This document shows, piece after piece, positions 1-6,585 of a stretch of DNA of 7,000 bases; the stretch's first letter is position 1; each line of letters starts with the position of its first letter. The stretch lies in assembly GCA_000436795.1 (NCBI GenBank), contig HF993144.1:1-7000 (forward strand). The letters run 5' to 3'. The notes below the pieces were generated by a model. It was not told the DNA's origin, made no database searches, and saw only the letters and a program-made list of their open reading frames with translations. This DNA comes from Bacteroides sp. CAG:1076. GTDB taxonomy: Bacteria; Bacteroidota; Bacteroidia; Bacteroidales; Bacteroidaceae. A program made the position numbers and the translations under genes.

Positions 1-147
1 CCCTTAATCGTGTATTGGATGATAGTTGCGGATTTTAGGATCCTAATGACGAACGGAGCATAAGCAGAACACATAGGCTATCTCGTCGCATTGTTACCCG
101 TCGCACAAGTACAGAAACATGCTTTATCATTGATTTACAGAAAAATA
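1..147. other. Window edge, no supportable gene
   Basis: No convincing coding sequence is present. One plus frame is open from the edge to a stop at 61-63 (20 codons), and another is open to a stop at 36-38. Either could be the tail of a gene lying outside the window, but neither tail is recognisable. A 31-codon minus-strand ORF runs from an ATG at 130 to a stop at 35 and has no support beyond being open. A perfect 12-bp palindrome, TTAGGATCCTAA, lies at 35-46. Confidence 0.4.
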
Positions 148-189
148 AAAGCTCTCCTATCTTGTTTACAACACAGATAAGAGAGCTTT
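148..189 (-). terminator. Intrinsic terminator of gcvT
   Basis: The arms 148-162 and 175-189 pair over 15 positions with a single mismatch (157/180) around a 12-base loop. Read on the minus strand, the stem is followed by the T-rich run TTTTATTTTTC. It starts 33 bp beyond the gcvT stop codon, so it most likely ends the gcvT transcript. On the plus strand the stem is followed by TTTATAAC, so weak termination in that direction is also possible. Confidence 0.85.
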
Positions 190-222
190 ATAACTTATAA
201 ATGATAACAGACAATACCACTT

Positions 223-1314
223 TTATACATTCTTTCGGAAAGGTGGTTTCACCACTTTTGCCTTCAGATGCCGTCCACGATTGTCCAGATAAATTTCCGT
301 ACCCGGCTTGGCAAATGCAACCTGTACATAACCTAATCCGATACCTATTTTACGAGTAGGCGACATTGTACCCGAAGTAACATGTCCTATTGTATTTCCT
401 TCTGCATCGAGCAATGCATATCCTTGACGAGGAATACCTCTGTCTATCATTTCAAATCCTACCAAACGGCGTGTCACCCCTTCGGCTTTTTGCTTTTCCA
501 AAGCCTGACGATTGGTAAAATTCTTTCCTTCAACAAATTTTGTAATCCATCCCAAGCCAGCTTCAAGCGGCGAGGTAGTATCATCAATATCATTGCCATA
601 CAGGCAGAATCCCATCTCCAGGCGAAGCGTGTCACGTGCCCCCAGTCCTGCAGGCTTTATGCCATATGCCGCACCCGCTTCGAAAATAGCGTTCCAGATA
701 CGGTCTGCATCCTGAGGATAAAAATAGAGTTCGAAACCACCGGCACCCGTATAGCCCGTATTCGATATAATAACATTCGGTACTCCGGCAAAGTCACCTA
801 CACGGAATGTATAATAAGGTATTTCGGAAAGGTTCAGAGAAGTAAGTTTCTGCAACGTATCGATAGCCTTTGGTCCCTGAACAGCAAGCTGTGCGATACG
901 GTCGGAAGAATTTTCAAGTTCCGCTCCTACTGTGTTATGACTTACACACCAGTTCCAGTCCTTTTCTATATTGGCAGCATTCACCACCAGCATATACTTG
1001 TCAGGCTCATAGTAATACACCAGCAAATCGTCGACAATACCTCCTGTTTCATTCGGGAAGCAAGTGTACTGCACCTTACCCGGGGTAAGTACAGCTGCAT
1101 TATTCGAAGTAACCTGCTGGATAAACTCAAGAGCATGCGGTCCTTTCACCCAGAATTCTCCCATGTGAGAAACATCGAATACCCCAACCGACTGACAAAC
1201 CGTATTGTGTTCATCAAGAATACCCGAATACTCGATAGGCATGTTATAACCCGCAAATTCATGCATTTTGGCGCCGAGAGCGATATGCTTCTCGGTAAAA
1301 GGAGTAGTTTTCAT
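223..1314 (-). CDS. gcvT: Glycine cleavage system T protein (aminomethyltransferase)
   Basis: This is the cytoplasmic tetrahydrofolate-dependent aminomethyltransferase of the glycine cleavage system. It takes the aminomethyl group from lipoylated GcvH and yields 5,10-methylene-THF and ammonia. The 363-residue product is the usual family length. Visible motifs are FDVSHMGE (46-53), [10 protein letters not shown] (91-100, with the family's conserved Asp pair), NAANIEKDW (112-120), [10 protein letters not shown] (186-195) and [13 protein letters not shown] (223-235). The C-terminal barrel spans about 280-355. In the TGYTG motif the following residue is Ala, where E. coli and animal enzymes have Glu; I believe this is common in Bacteroidota. 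The start is the ATG at 1314; a TTG codon sits directly upstream but has nothing to favour it. gcvH and gcvP are not in the window. The gene lies downstream of pepT on the same strand and has no clear promoter of its own, so co-transcription is possible. Confidence 0.97.
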   Translation of the reverse strand: MKTTPFTEKHIALGAKMHEFAGYNMPIEYSGILDEHNTVCQSVGVFDVSHMGEFWVKGPHALEFIQQVTSNNAAVLTPGKVQYTCFPNETGGIVDDLLVYYYEPDKYMLVVNAANIEKDWNWCVSHNTVGAELENSSDRIAQLAVQGPKAIDTLQKLTSLNLSEIPYYTFRVGDFAGVPNVIISNTGYTGAGGFELYFYPQDADRIWNAIFEAGAAYGIKPAGLGARDTLRLEMGFCLYGNDIDDTTSPLEAGLGWITKFVEGKNFTNRQALEKQKAEGVTRRLVGFEMIDRGIPRQGYALLDAEGNTIGHVTSGTMSPTRKIGIGLGYVQVAFAKPGTEIYLDNRGRHLKAKVVKPPFRKNV

Positions 1315-1347
1315 CAAATAGAATGTTTAAGGTTAATATTTAAATTA

Positions 1348-1417
1348 TCACCACAGATTATACTTCACTCCGCCCGAAAAGTTCATCTCAACCGGTACTG
1401 GTTATAACCTGTGGTGA
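1348..1417. repeat. Inverted-repeat element between pepT and gcvT
   Basis: Perfect 9-bp arms, TCACCACAG (1348-1356) and CTGTGGTGA (1409-1417), enclose 52 bp. Inside are the 10-bp palindrome GGTTATAACC (1400-1409, overlapping one arm) and a smaller AACC/GGTT stem (1390-1403). The spacing places it in the pepT 3' region and the gcvT 5' leader. The word ATCTGTGGTG resembles short repeats I recall from Bacteroides intergenic regions, but this is from memory. It could instead be a leader structure affecting gcvT. I see no match to the glycine riboswitch core. Confidence 0.45.
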
Positions 1418-1419
1418 AA

Positions 1420-1432
1420 GGGGAATATCCCC
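1420..1432 (-). terminator. Weak hairpin after pepT
   Basis: A GGGGA/TCCCC stem with a 3-base loop begins 21 bp past the pepT stop. On the minus strand it is followed only by TTTC, so it is at best a weak or attenuating terminator. Read-through into gcvT would be expected. Confidence 0.25.
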
Positions 1433-1453
1433 GTGTGTTTTACTGATCTGTCA

Positions 1454-2680
1454 TCAATATCTTTTTGCTGTCAGTTCGGCTATTTTGACTACCACGTTCA
1501 TAGCCTTTTCGATAGACTGAATGGGAACAAATTCGTAACGACCGTGGAAATTCAGTCCGCCGGCAAAAATATTCGGACAGGGCAGCCCCTTGAATGACAA
1601 CTGCGCTCCGTCTGTTCCTCCGCGGATAGCCTTCACTTTCGGCTCTACACCAGCTTCCTGCATGGCAGCAAAGGCAATGTCGATAATGTGCATCAACGGT
1701 TCTACCTGCTGGCGCATGTTATAATACTGATCCTTTATGTCGACCTTAATTGTACCCTCGCCGTATTTCTTGTTTATTTTTTCGGCACATTCCTGCATAA
1801 AAATCTTGCGTGCTTCGAACTTCTGACGGTCGTGGTCGCGGATAATATATGAAACGGTAGCCTGTTCTACTTCACCTTCCATACCAATCAGATGATAGAA
1901 CCCTTCATAACCTTCGGTCGTAGCAGGAGTTTCGTTTGCCGGCAACATACCCACAAATTCATTGGCTACGAGCAGAGCATTGATCATCTTGTTCTTGGCA
2001 TACCCGGGATGTACATTTCTTCCCTTTACATGTATCTTGGCAGAAGCCGCATTGAAGTTTTCGAACTCCAGTTCTCCTACTTCGCCTCCGTCCATCGTAT
2101 ACGCCCACTTGCAGCCGAATTTCTCTACATCGAACTTATGCGCGCCCAGTCCGATTTCCTCATCCGGATTGAATCCGACACGGATTTTTCCATGCTCTAT
2201 TTCAGGATGCTCCTTCAAGTAAGCCATAGCAGCTACAATTTCTGCAATACCCGCCTTATCATCGGCTCCCAGCAAGGTGTGGCCGTCGGTCACAATCAAA
2301 TCCTCTCCTACATGATCCAGCAGTTCGGGAAACTGCTTCGGAGAAAGAATGATACCTTCTTCCTTGCACAGAGGAATATCTTCGCCTCCATAATTACGGA
2401 CAATATTGGGATTCACGTTCTTTCCCGACATATCAGGACTGGTATCCATATGAGCTATAAATCCGATAGTGGGTATATCTCGATTCACATTGGCAGGAAG
2501 AGTTGCAAACAAATAACCGTTGTCATCCAGCGAAATATCTTCCAGTCCCAGAGCTTCCAGCTCGGTTTTCAGATACTTGGCAAACACCATTTGTTTCGGT
2601 GTACTGGGAGTAACACCGGTTGACTCGTCAGACTGCGTGTCGAAAGTTACATACTTCAAAAAACGTTCTATTACTGTCAT
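1454..2680 (-). CDS. pepT: Peptidase T (tripeptide aminopeptidase, M20 family)
   Basis: This is a cytoplasmic zinc aminopeptidase that removes the N-terminal residue of tripeptides, completing peptide breakdown to free amino acids. The 408-residue product equals the length of the enterobacterial enzyme. The two-zinc site is intact: H77-x-D79 in AHMDTS, bridging D140 in GADDKAG, the general base and ligand pair E174-E175 in NPDEEIG, D197 in TMDGG, and H379 in LNFHGRYEF. The inserted lid/dimerisation domain carries [10 protein letters not shown] (220-229). The start is the ATG at 2680. An upstream in-frame GTG (2746) would add 22 residues with no family counterpart, and that extension runs through the promoter at 2712-2743, so it is rejected. 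Only GAAAG lies upstream as a weak ribosome-binding sequence. The gene diverges from the outer-membrane gene and precedes gcvT by 139 bp. Confidence 0.97.
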   Translation of the reverse strand: MTVIERFLKYVTFDTQSDESTGVTPSTPKQMVFAKYLKTELEALGLEDISLDDNGYLFATLPANVNRDIPTIGFIAHMDTSPDMSGKNVNPNIVRNYGGEDIPLCKEEGIILSPKQFPELLDHVGEDLIVTDGHTLLGADDKAGIAEIVAAMAYLKEHPEIEHGKIRVGFNPDEEIGLGAHKFDVEKFGCKWAYTMDGGEVGELEFENFNAASAKIHVKGRNVHPGYAKNKMINALLVANEFVGMLPANETPATTEGYEGFYHLIGMEGEVEQATVSYIIRDHDRQKFEARKIFMQECAEKINKKYGEGTIKVDIKDQYYNMRQQVEPLMHIIDIAFAAMQEAGVEPKVKAIRGGTDGAQLSFKGLPCPNIFAGGLNFHGRYEFVPIQSIEKAMNVVVKIAELTAKRY

Positions 2681-2711
2681 ATATTCTTTCGTTGTTAATG
2701 ATTCTTTTGTG

Positions 2712-2743
2712 TAAAAATAGGAAATAGCTTCCGAACAGCCAAA
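2712..2743 (-). promoter_or_regulatory. Bacteroides-type promoter of pepT
   Basis: Read on the minus strand, a -33 element TTTG (2740-2743) is followed after exactly 20 bp by TATTTTTA (2712-2719). This matches the Bacteroides -7 consensus TAnnTTTG except in the last base. It predicts transcription starting near 2705, giving a leader of about 25 bases before the ATG at 2680. Confidence 0.6.
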
Positions 2744-2757
2744 CACATTACCATTTT

Positions 2758-2825
2758 TTAGGCCTAATTTATAATCGGTATGTGGTATTTAGCACAAAGC
2801 CGTTAAAAACACATAGCATACCACA
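2758..2825. promoter_or_regulatory. Palindrome and inverted repeat in the divergent pepT/Omp85 region
   Basis: A perfect 10-bp palindrome, TTAGGCCTAA (2758-2767), lies 15 bp upstream of the pepT -33 element. Perfect 8-bp arms TGTGGTAT (2781-2788) and ATACCACA (2818-2825) then flank 29 bp. Their position between the two promoters would suit binding sites for a regulator, but no regulator gene is nearby. A purely chance origin is possible in AT-rich DNA. Confidence 0.3.
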
Positions 2826-2865
2826 AACTCTTATAAAAATACGGGACAGATAATGCTTTTTTTCG

Positions 2866-2873
2866 TACTTTTG
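2866..2873 (+). promoter_or_regulatory. -7 promoter box of the Omp85-like gene
   Basis: TACTTTTG is an exact match to the Bacteroides -7 consensus TAnnTTTG, 20 bp before the ATG at 2894. It predicts a short leader of roughly 14 bases. No TTTG is present at the expected -33 distance, so the promoter may be weak or need an activator. Confidence 0.5.
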
Positions 2874-2893
2874 TGCCTCGAAAGAATATAATT

Positions 2894-4102
2894 ATGAAGA
2901 GATTATTTTTAGTATGCCTAACATGCTTGTTTGCAATAGCTTGCCTGGCTCAGGAATCAAGCAGCACACCTGCGAGTGACACCCTTTCCACACATTCATT
3001 GAATAAAAAAGAACTCCATCAAAAAAAATTAGCAAAACGTAATCTGCACTATAATATTCTGGGAGGACCGAGCTTCAGCCCCGACTTTGGTCTGCTGGTG
3101 GGAGGAAGTGCCCTGATGACGTTCCGTATGGACCCGAAGGACACGACCATGCGTCGTTCCGTACTGCCTGTGGCTATGGCGTTTATGTTCAAGGGCGGAC
3201 TGAACATCATGGTAAAGCCTCAACTTTTCTTCAAGAACGACAAGTTCCGTATTTTCGGACAGTTCAGCTACAAAAATACACAGGAGAATTTCTACGGCGT
3301 AGGCTATACTACCAACAAAGACTACGTACGAAGCGATACTACCAGCCAGTACCGCTACAGCGGCATACAGATTAATCCCTGGTTCTTGTTCCGCCTTGGC
3401 GAAAGCAACTTCTTTGCCGGTCCGCAAATAGACTTGAATTACGACAAGATAACCAATCCTGCCAAATATCTGCCCGAACAGGAGGACTACAAGAGAGCAG
3501 GAGGTACTGCAAGCGGATATAGCAATTTCAGCTCGGGACTGGGATTTCTGTTGACATACGACACTCGTGATGTTCCGGCCAATCCTTATAAAGGTATTTA
3601 TCTGGACTTCAGAGGTATCATGTATCAGAAATGGTTGGGAGGAGATGACAACTTCTATCGCTTCGAGTTCGATTACCGACAATACAAACTGGTAGGCAAA
3701 CGAAAAGTGCTGGCATGGACCGTACAGACCAAGAATGTGTTTGGAAACAATATTCCGCTCAACAAATATGTTCTTAGCGGAACGCCTTTCGACTTGCGCG
3801 GATATTATATGGGACAATATCGCGACAAAAGCGGGCACCTCGCTCTCGTAGAATACCGCCAGATGTTTAATACGAACCAGAGCAACTGGATAAAAAAGGT
3901 AATCAGCCATCTGGGATTCGTTGCCTGGGGAGGAGCCGGATTCATGGGACCTACTCCGGGAAAGATAGAAGGTGTTCTGCCTAATGCCGGAGTAGGACTA
4001 CGCATAGAGGTTCAGCCGCGTATGAACGTCCGGCTCGATTTCGGACGAAACTTCATCAACCGCCAGAATCTGTTCTACTTCAACATGACAGAAGCGTTCT
4101 AA
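2894..4102 (+). CDS. BamA/TamA-type outer membrane beta-barrel protein without POTRA domains
   Basis: The 402-residue product has a Sec signal peptide (1-19 or so, hydrophobic 4-18, probable cut near CLAQ). A polar Ser/Lys-rich linker follows (about 21-50), then a beta-barrel to the C-terminal Phe. Omp85-superfamily (bacterial surface antigen) marks are LTYDTRDVPANPYKGIYLDF (220-239) and LRGYYMGQYRDKS (301-313), the latter fitting the conserved [VL]RGF/Y motif of loop 6. VEYRQMF (319-325) follows as the next strand. There is no room for POTRA domains, so it cannot be a full BamA or TamA. Stand-alone barrels of this kind occur in Bacteroidota and their role is unclear. C17 in AIAC could suggest lipidation, but the lipobox is poor. 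The ATG at 2894 is preferred over a GTG at 2873, because the GTG overlaps the -7 box and would place charged residues before the signal peptide. The gene appears monocistronic. Confidence 0.85.
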   Translation: MKRLFLVCLTCLFAIACLAQESSSTPASDTLSTHSLNKKELHQKKLAKRNLHYNILGGPSFSPDFGLLVGGSALMTFRMDPKDTTMRRSVLPVAMAFMFKGGLNIMVKPQLFFKNDKFRIFGQFSYKNTQENFYGVGYTTNKDYVRSDTTSQYRYSGIQINPWFLFRLGESNFFAGPQIDLNYDKITNPAKYLPEQEDYKRAGGTASGYSNFSSGLGFLLTYDTRDVPANPYKGIYLDFRGIMYQKWLGGDDNFYRFEFDYRQYKLVGKRKVLAWTVQTKNVFGNNIPLNKYVLSGTPFDLRGYYMGQYRDKSGHLALVEYRQMFNTNQSNWIKKVISHLGFVAWGGAGFMGPTPGKIEGVLPNAGVGLRIEVQPRMNVRLDFGRNFINRQNLFYFNMTEAF

Positions 4103-4151
4103 AAACGCTTCCAACGCAAGAAGGAAACAATTATTTATCGTCTATACAAAA

Positions 4152-4190
4152 AAGAGTTCCCCGAAAGCATTCAGCCTTCGGGGAACTTTT
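4152..4190. terminator. Bidirectional terminator between the convergent genes
   Basis: A 10-bp GC-rich stem, GTTCCCCGAA (4156-4165) and TTCGGGGAAC (4177-4186), is flanked by an A-rich run on the left and TTTT on the right. On the plus strand it ends the Omp85-like transcript, 50 bp past its stop. On the minus strand the stem is followed by TCTTTTTT, and it lies 55 bp past the stop of the PurF-like gene. Confidence 0.9.
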
Positions 4191-4244
4191 ATATAAGGGA
4201 ATCTCTCTTTATCTCTTTCCAGTGATACTCACACTTTCCTTTTT

Positions 4245-5651
4245 TCAAAACTTGCTGGAACCGTCGAAACAGTGTGTGCAGACCTTGCATTTCGGCAGCC
4301 CGATAGCCTCTATCAGGGTTTCCAGTGTATTGAATTTCAAGGAAGTAAGTCCGAAGCGGGCACGGATACGTTCTACCAGTTCCTTGTATTCGGGCGAGTC
4401 GGTGGTAGCATACTTGTCGAGCTTGGCATTCTCATCGCCTTCTATTTCCTTGATGATACGGCGGGTAATCAGTTCCATGTCGCTCTTGGAAGAAGTGAAC
4501 CCGATAAACGGACAACCGTAAATCAGCGGCGGACAGGCAATACGCATGTGCACTTCCTTTGCTCCGTAATCGTACAATACATTTACATTGTCGCGAAGCT
4601 GGGTACCACGTACGATAGAATCATCGCAGAACAGGATACGTTTTCCTTGCAACATGGCACGGTTCGGTATCAGTTTCATCTTTGCTACCAGCGAACGCAT
4701 CTCCTGATTGCTGGGAGTAAAGCTGCGCGGCCAGGTAGGAGTATACTTGGCAATGGCACGGTGGTAAGGAATACCTTTTCCTTCGGCATATCCGAGAGCC
4801 ATACCCACACCCGAGTCGGGAATACCGCAGGCACAGTCCACTTCCGATTCATCCGTCTTACCCATCTTGTAACCGCTCATGAAACGTACCTCTTCTACAT
4901 TGCGGCCTTCGTAGCATGATACAGGGAAACCATAATATACCCACAGGAACGAACAGATCTGCATTTCTTCATTCGGTTTACGGAGCTGTTCCAGTCCGTC
5001 GGCACGCATACGAAGAATTTCACCCGGACCCACATAACGCTCTATTTCATAATCGAGGTTAGGAAAGCTGCTCGACTCGCTGGTAGCTGCATAGGCTCCG
5101 TTTTTCTTTCCGATCACGATAGGCGTACGTCCCCATTTGTCGCGGGCAACGATGATGCCGTCTTCCGTCAGGATCAGCATGGAACAGGAACCCTTTATCC
5201 GCTTGTAAACATTTTCGATACCGTCTACAAAATCCTTTCCCTGCACAATCAGCAATGCGATAAGTTCGGTCTGGTTGGTTTTGCCCAGACTCATTTCAGC
5301 AAAGTGCATGTTGGCATCCAGCAAATCCTTTTCAAGTTCGGCTATGTTATTGATTTTTGCCACTGTCACAATCGCAAACTTTCCGAGATGAGAATTAATC
5401 ATGATTGGCTGCGGATCGGTATCACTGATAACGCCTACACCCGACTTACCTCTGAATTTTGGAAGTTCTGCTTCGAATTTCGTACGAAAATAAGAGCTTT
5501 CCAGACTATGAATAGAACGAACAAAACCTTCTCCTTCCGAATAAGTCGCCATACCGGCGCGTTTTGTTCCTAAATGTGAATTATAATCCGTACCGTAAAA
5601 TAAATCGGTTACGCATTCAGCCATTGAGACTGTACCGAAAAAACCACCCAT
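4245..5651 (-). CDS. PurF-like phosphoribosyltransferase with degenerate glutaminase domain
   Basis: The 468-residue product has the two-domain layout and length of glutamine PRPP amidotransferase (PurF). An N-terminal Ntn-hydrolase (class II glutaminase) domain covers about 1-230 and a type I phosphoribosyltransferase domain about 245-455. The PRPP loop ILFCDDSIVRGTQ (339-351) and the PDSGVGMALGYAEGKGIPY segment (278-296) are clear. Cysteines C233 (CSFLWVYYGFP), C380 (GCPFIG) and C458/C461 (CKVCTHCF) match the [4Fe-4S] ligand pattern of Bacillus-type PurF. The N-terminus reads M-G-G-F-F-G where active PurF has M-C-G, so the nucleophile is missing. By hand alignment the conserved Arg, the Asn-Gly pair and the Asp of the glutamine site are also replaced. 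An ammonia-dependent or different PRPP-using reaction is possible; annotation as plain PurF would be unsafe. The ATG at 5651 is chosen because an upstream TTG (5696) overlaps the -7 box. The gene is a single unit, far from other purine genes. Confidence 0.85.
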   Translation of the reverse strand: MGGFFGTVSMAECVTDLFYGTDYNSHLGTKRAGMATYSEGEGFVRSIHSLESSYFRTKFEAELPKFRGKSGVGVISDTDPQPIMINSHLGKFAIVTVAKINNIAELEKDLLDANMHFAEMSLGKTNQTELIALLIVQGKDFVDGIENVYKRIKGSCSMLILTEDGIIVARDKWGRTPIVIGKKNGAYAATSESSSFPNLDYEIERYVGPGEILRMRADGLEQLRKPNEEMQICSFLWVYYGFPVSCYEGRNVEEVRFMSGYKMGKTDESEVDCACGIPDSGVGMALGYAEGKGIPYHRAIAKYTPTWPRSFTPSNQEMRSLVAKMKLIPNRAMLQGKRILFCDDSIVRGTQLRDNVNVLYDYGAKEVHMRIACPPLIYGCPFIGFTSSKSDMELITRRIIKEIEGDENAKLDKYATTDSPEYKELVERIRARFGLTSLKFNTLETLIEAIGLPKCKVCTHCFDGSSKF

Positions 5652-5693
5652 TCCTTTTTGATTTTTAATAATTAATTGTTCGATTTTCGAATG

Positions 5694-5701
5694 CAAAAAT
5701 A
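5694..5701 (-). promoter_or_regulatory. -7 promoter box of the PurF-like gene
   Basis: Read on the minus strand this is TATTTTTG, an exact TAnnTTTG match, 42 bp before the ATG at 5651. The predicted start near 5686 gives a leader of about 35 bases. The best -33 candidate is TCTG at an 18-bp spacing, which is a poor match. Confidence 0.5.
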
Positions 5702-5740
5702 CGCAAAAGACAAGAAGTACAGAAGAATGAGATACAGAAA

Positions 5741-5756
5741 CTTGATTGAAATCAAG
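5741..5756. promoter_or_regulatory. Dyad upstream of the PurF-like promoter
   Basis: CTTGATTGAAATCAAG has perfect 7-bp arms around a 2-base centre. It lies about 40 bp upstream of the -7 box and is not followed by a T-run on either strand, so it is not a terminator. Operator-like symmetry is all that can be said. Confidence 0.3.
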
Positions 5757-6069
5757 AAAAAAATATACTTATCTGCCAAAGAAAAAAACGGATTGTTTCC
5801 ATAATTGCCGGAACGCCCTGCCCTATTCTTTTTCAGGCAGAAGGATTTTTCTGCCAGAAAGATTTGCCGAATATGAGCAGCCGGTCAACTAAAAAAACGG
5901 AATATCGGTCTGGCTTTCTGTCGGAAAATCTGCCGCAAACAACAAAAAACATCTGGCTTATAAGATATTTTAACAAAAAGGAATAGGGATTTTCCCCATA
6001 TCATGCGTTTTCAGGTAAACGATGGCTTACAACCGTAAAACAATTACCCACTAACAACCATAACATAGT

Positions 6070-6237
6070 ATGAAAAAGATTATCTTACCCTTAGACTTTC
6101 TTTTGCTGGGAGGCATACAGACTCCTACGTGTGGAAACGAAGAAAATATGGCCGAACAGGCAGTTTCCTCTACCCTCTTGTCAAATCCTGCAAGTCCCGA
6201 AAGACCAGCCAGTGAGTTGCCGCAATATACAGATTAA
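6070..6237 (+). CDS. Short secreted-protein-like ORF, possibly a gene remnant
   Basis: A 55-codon frame begins at an ATG preceded by an A-rich leader (CTAACAACCATAACATAGT) typical of Bacteroides start regions. The N-terminus MKKIILPLDFLLLGG looks like a signal sequence, though an Asp sits in its hydrophobic part. C21 in TPTCG resembles a lipoprotein cysteine, but the residues before it do not form a good lipobox. The rest is polar and Ser/Pro-rich, ending ASELPQYTD. I do not recognise a family. In the +2 frame just past the stop, about 35 further codons are open (to 6354) with plausible composition (ILYIFSSENRLFADNNPGN). This hints at the frameshifted start of a once longer gene. No TAnnTTTG promoter was found upstream. 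Confidence 0.3.
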   Translation: MKKIILPLDFLLLGGIQTPTCGNEENMAEQAVSSTLLSNPASPERPASELPQYTD

Positions 6238-6525
6238 CAAACGATACCTGTCAGAATGACATTTTGTATATTTTCTCCTCCGAGAATCGTTTGTTTGCGG
6301 ACAATAATCCGGGCAACTGTTTTCCGAGAAGTATTATAAGGCATATCCTGCTGTAAATCAGAACAATGCGTAAAAATTTAACAAATCAGGAAAGACAAAA
6401 TAGCCTGTCTGCACCCTTACAAAAGCCCATTTTCAAGGTTTTTGATGACTTTTGCGGAAAAGACAGCCAACTTATCAGGAGATTTTTTTAATTTCTCTCG
6501 ATGTTTTTAAATTTTTCGCTGACGT

Positions 6526-6549
6526 TTTTCCCGAAACTTGCCGGGAAAA
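6526..6549. repeat. Hairpin TTTTCCCG/CGGGAAAA
   Basis: Perfect 8-bp arms (6526-6533 and 6542-6549) enclose an 8-base loop; one more G-C pair is possible with a bulged T. There is no T-run on either side. A second hairpin begins two bases later at 6552. Confidence 0.4.
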
Positions 6550-6551
6550 CA

Positions 6552-6585
6552 TGCATAAAAAAACCGATTTACATGTTTTTATGCA
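6552..6585. repeat. Hairpin TGCATAAAAA/TTTTTATGCA
   Basis: Perfect 10-bp inverted arms (6552-6561 and 6576-6585) enclose a 14-base loop. An overlapping alternative pairing exists between AAACATG (6547-6553) and CATGTTT (6572-6578), so two competing folds can be drawn. Confidence 0.4.

Noticed and set aside
1358..1403. Minus-strand frame reading PVPVEMNFSGGVKYNLW then stop, resembling the C-terminus of an outer membrane protein
   Set aside because: The frame is closed by a stop just upstream, there is no larger remnant, and the segment coincides with the inverted-repeat element. The likeness is too short to support a pseudogene.
382..1407. Long plus-strand open frame (341 codons) opposite gcvT
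   Set aside because: It is antisense to a clearly conserved gene, has no start signal, and its composition (many Ile, Arg, Cys, His) is what a complementary frame gives. The same applies to the plus frame opposite pepT (1892-2623) and the minus frame opposite the Omp85-like gene (3029-3910).
1315..1453. Glycine riboswitch ahead of gcvT
   Set aside because: The conserved glycine aptamer core is not recognisable. The visible structure is a simple inverted repeat, and the usual tandem arrangement is absent.
2681..2746. N-terminal extension of PepT from a GTG at 2746
   Set aside because: The 22 extra residues match nothing in the family, and the extension runs through a good -33/-7 promoter, so it would not be transcribed.
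5652..5696. N-terminal extension of the PurF-like protein from a TTG at 5696
   Set aside because: The TTG overlaps a perfect -7 box, and the extension would bury the position equivalent to the PurF N-terminus. The ATG at 5651 aligns with the family start.
5836..5855. GGCAGAA/TTCTGCC hairpin as a terminator
   Set aside because: No T-run follows on either strand and no gene ends nearby.
6366..6491. 41-codon plus-strand frame starting MRKNLTNQER
   Set aside because: There is no promoter, no recognisable domain and only weak start context. It may be part of a decayed or repeated segment, but nothing supports a gene.
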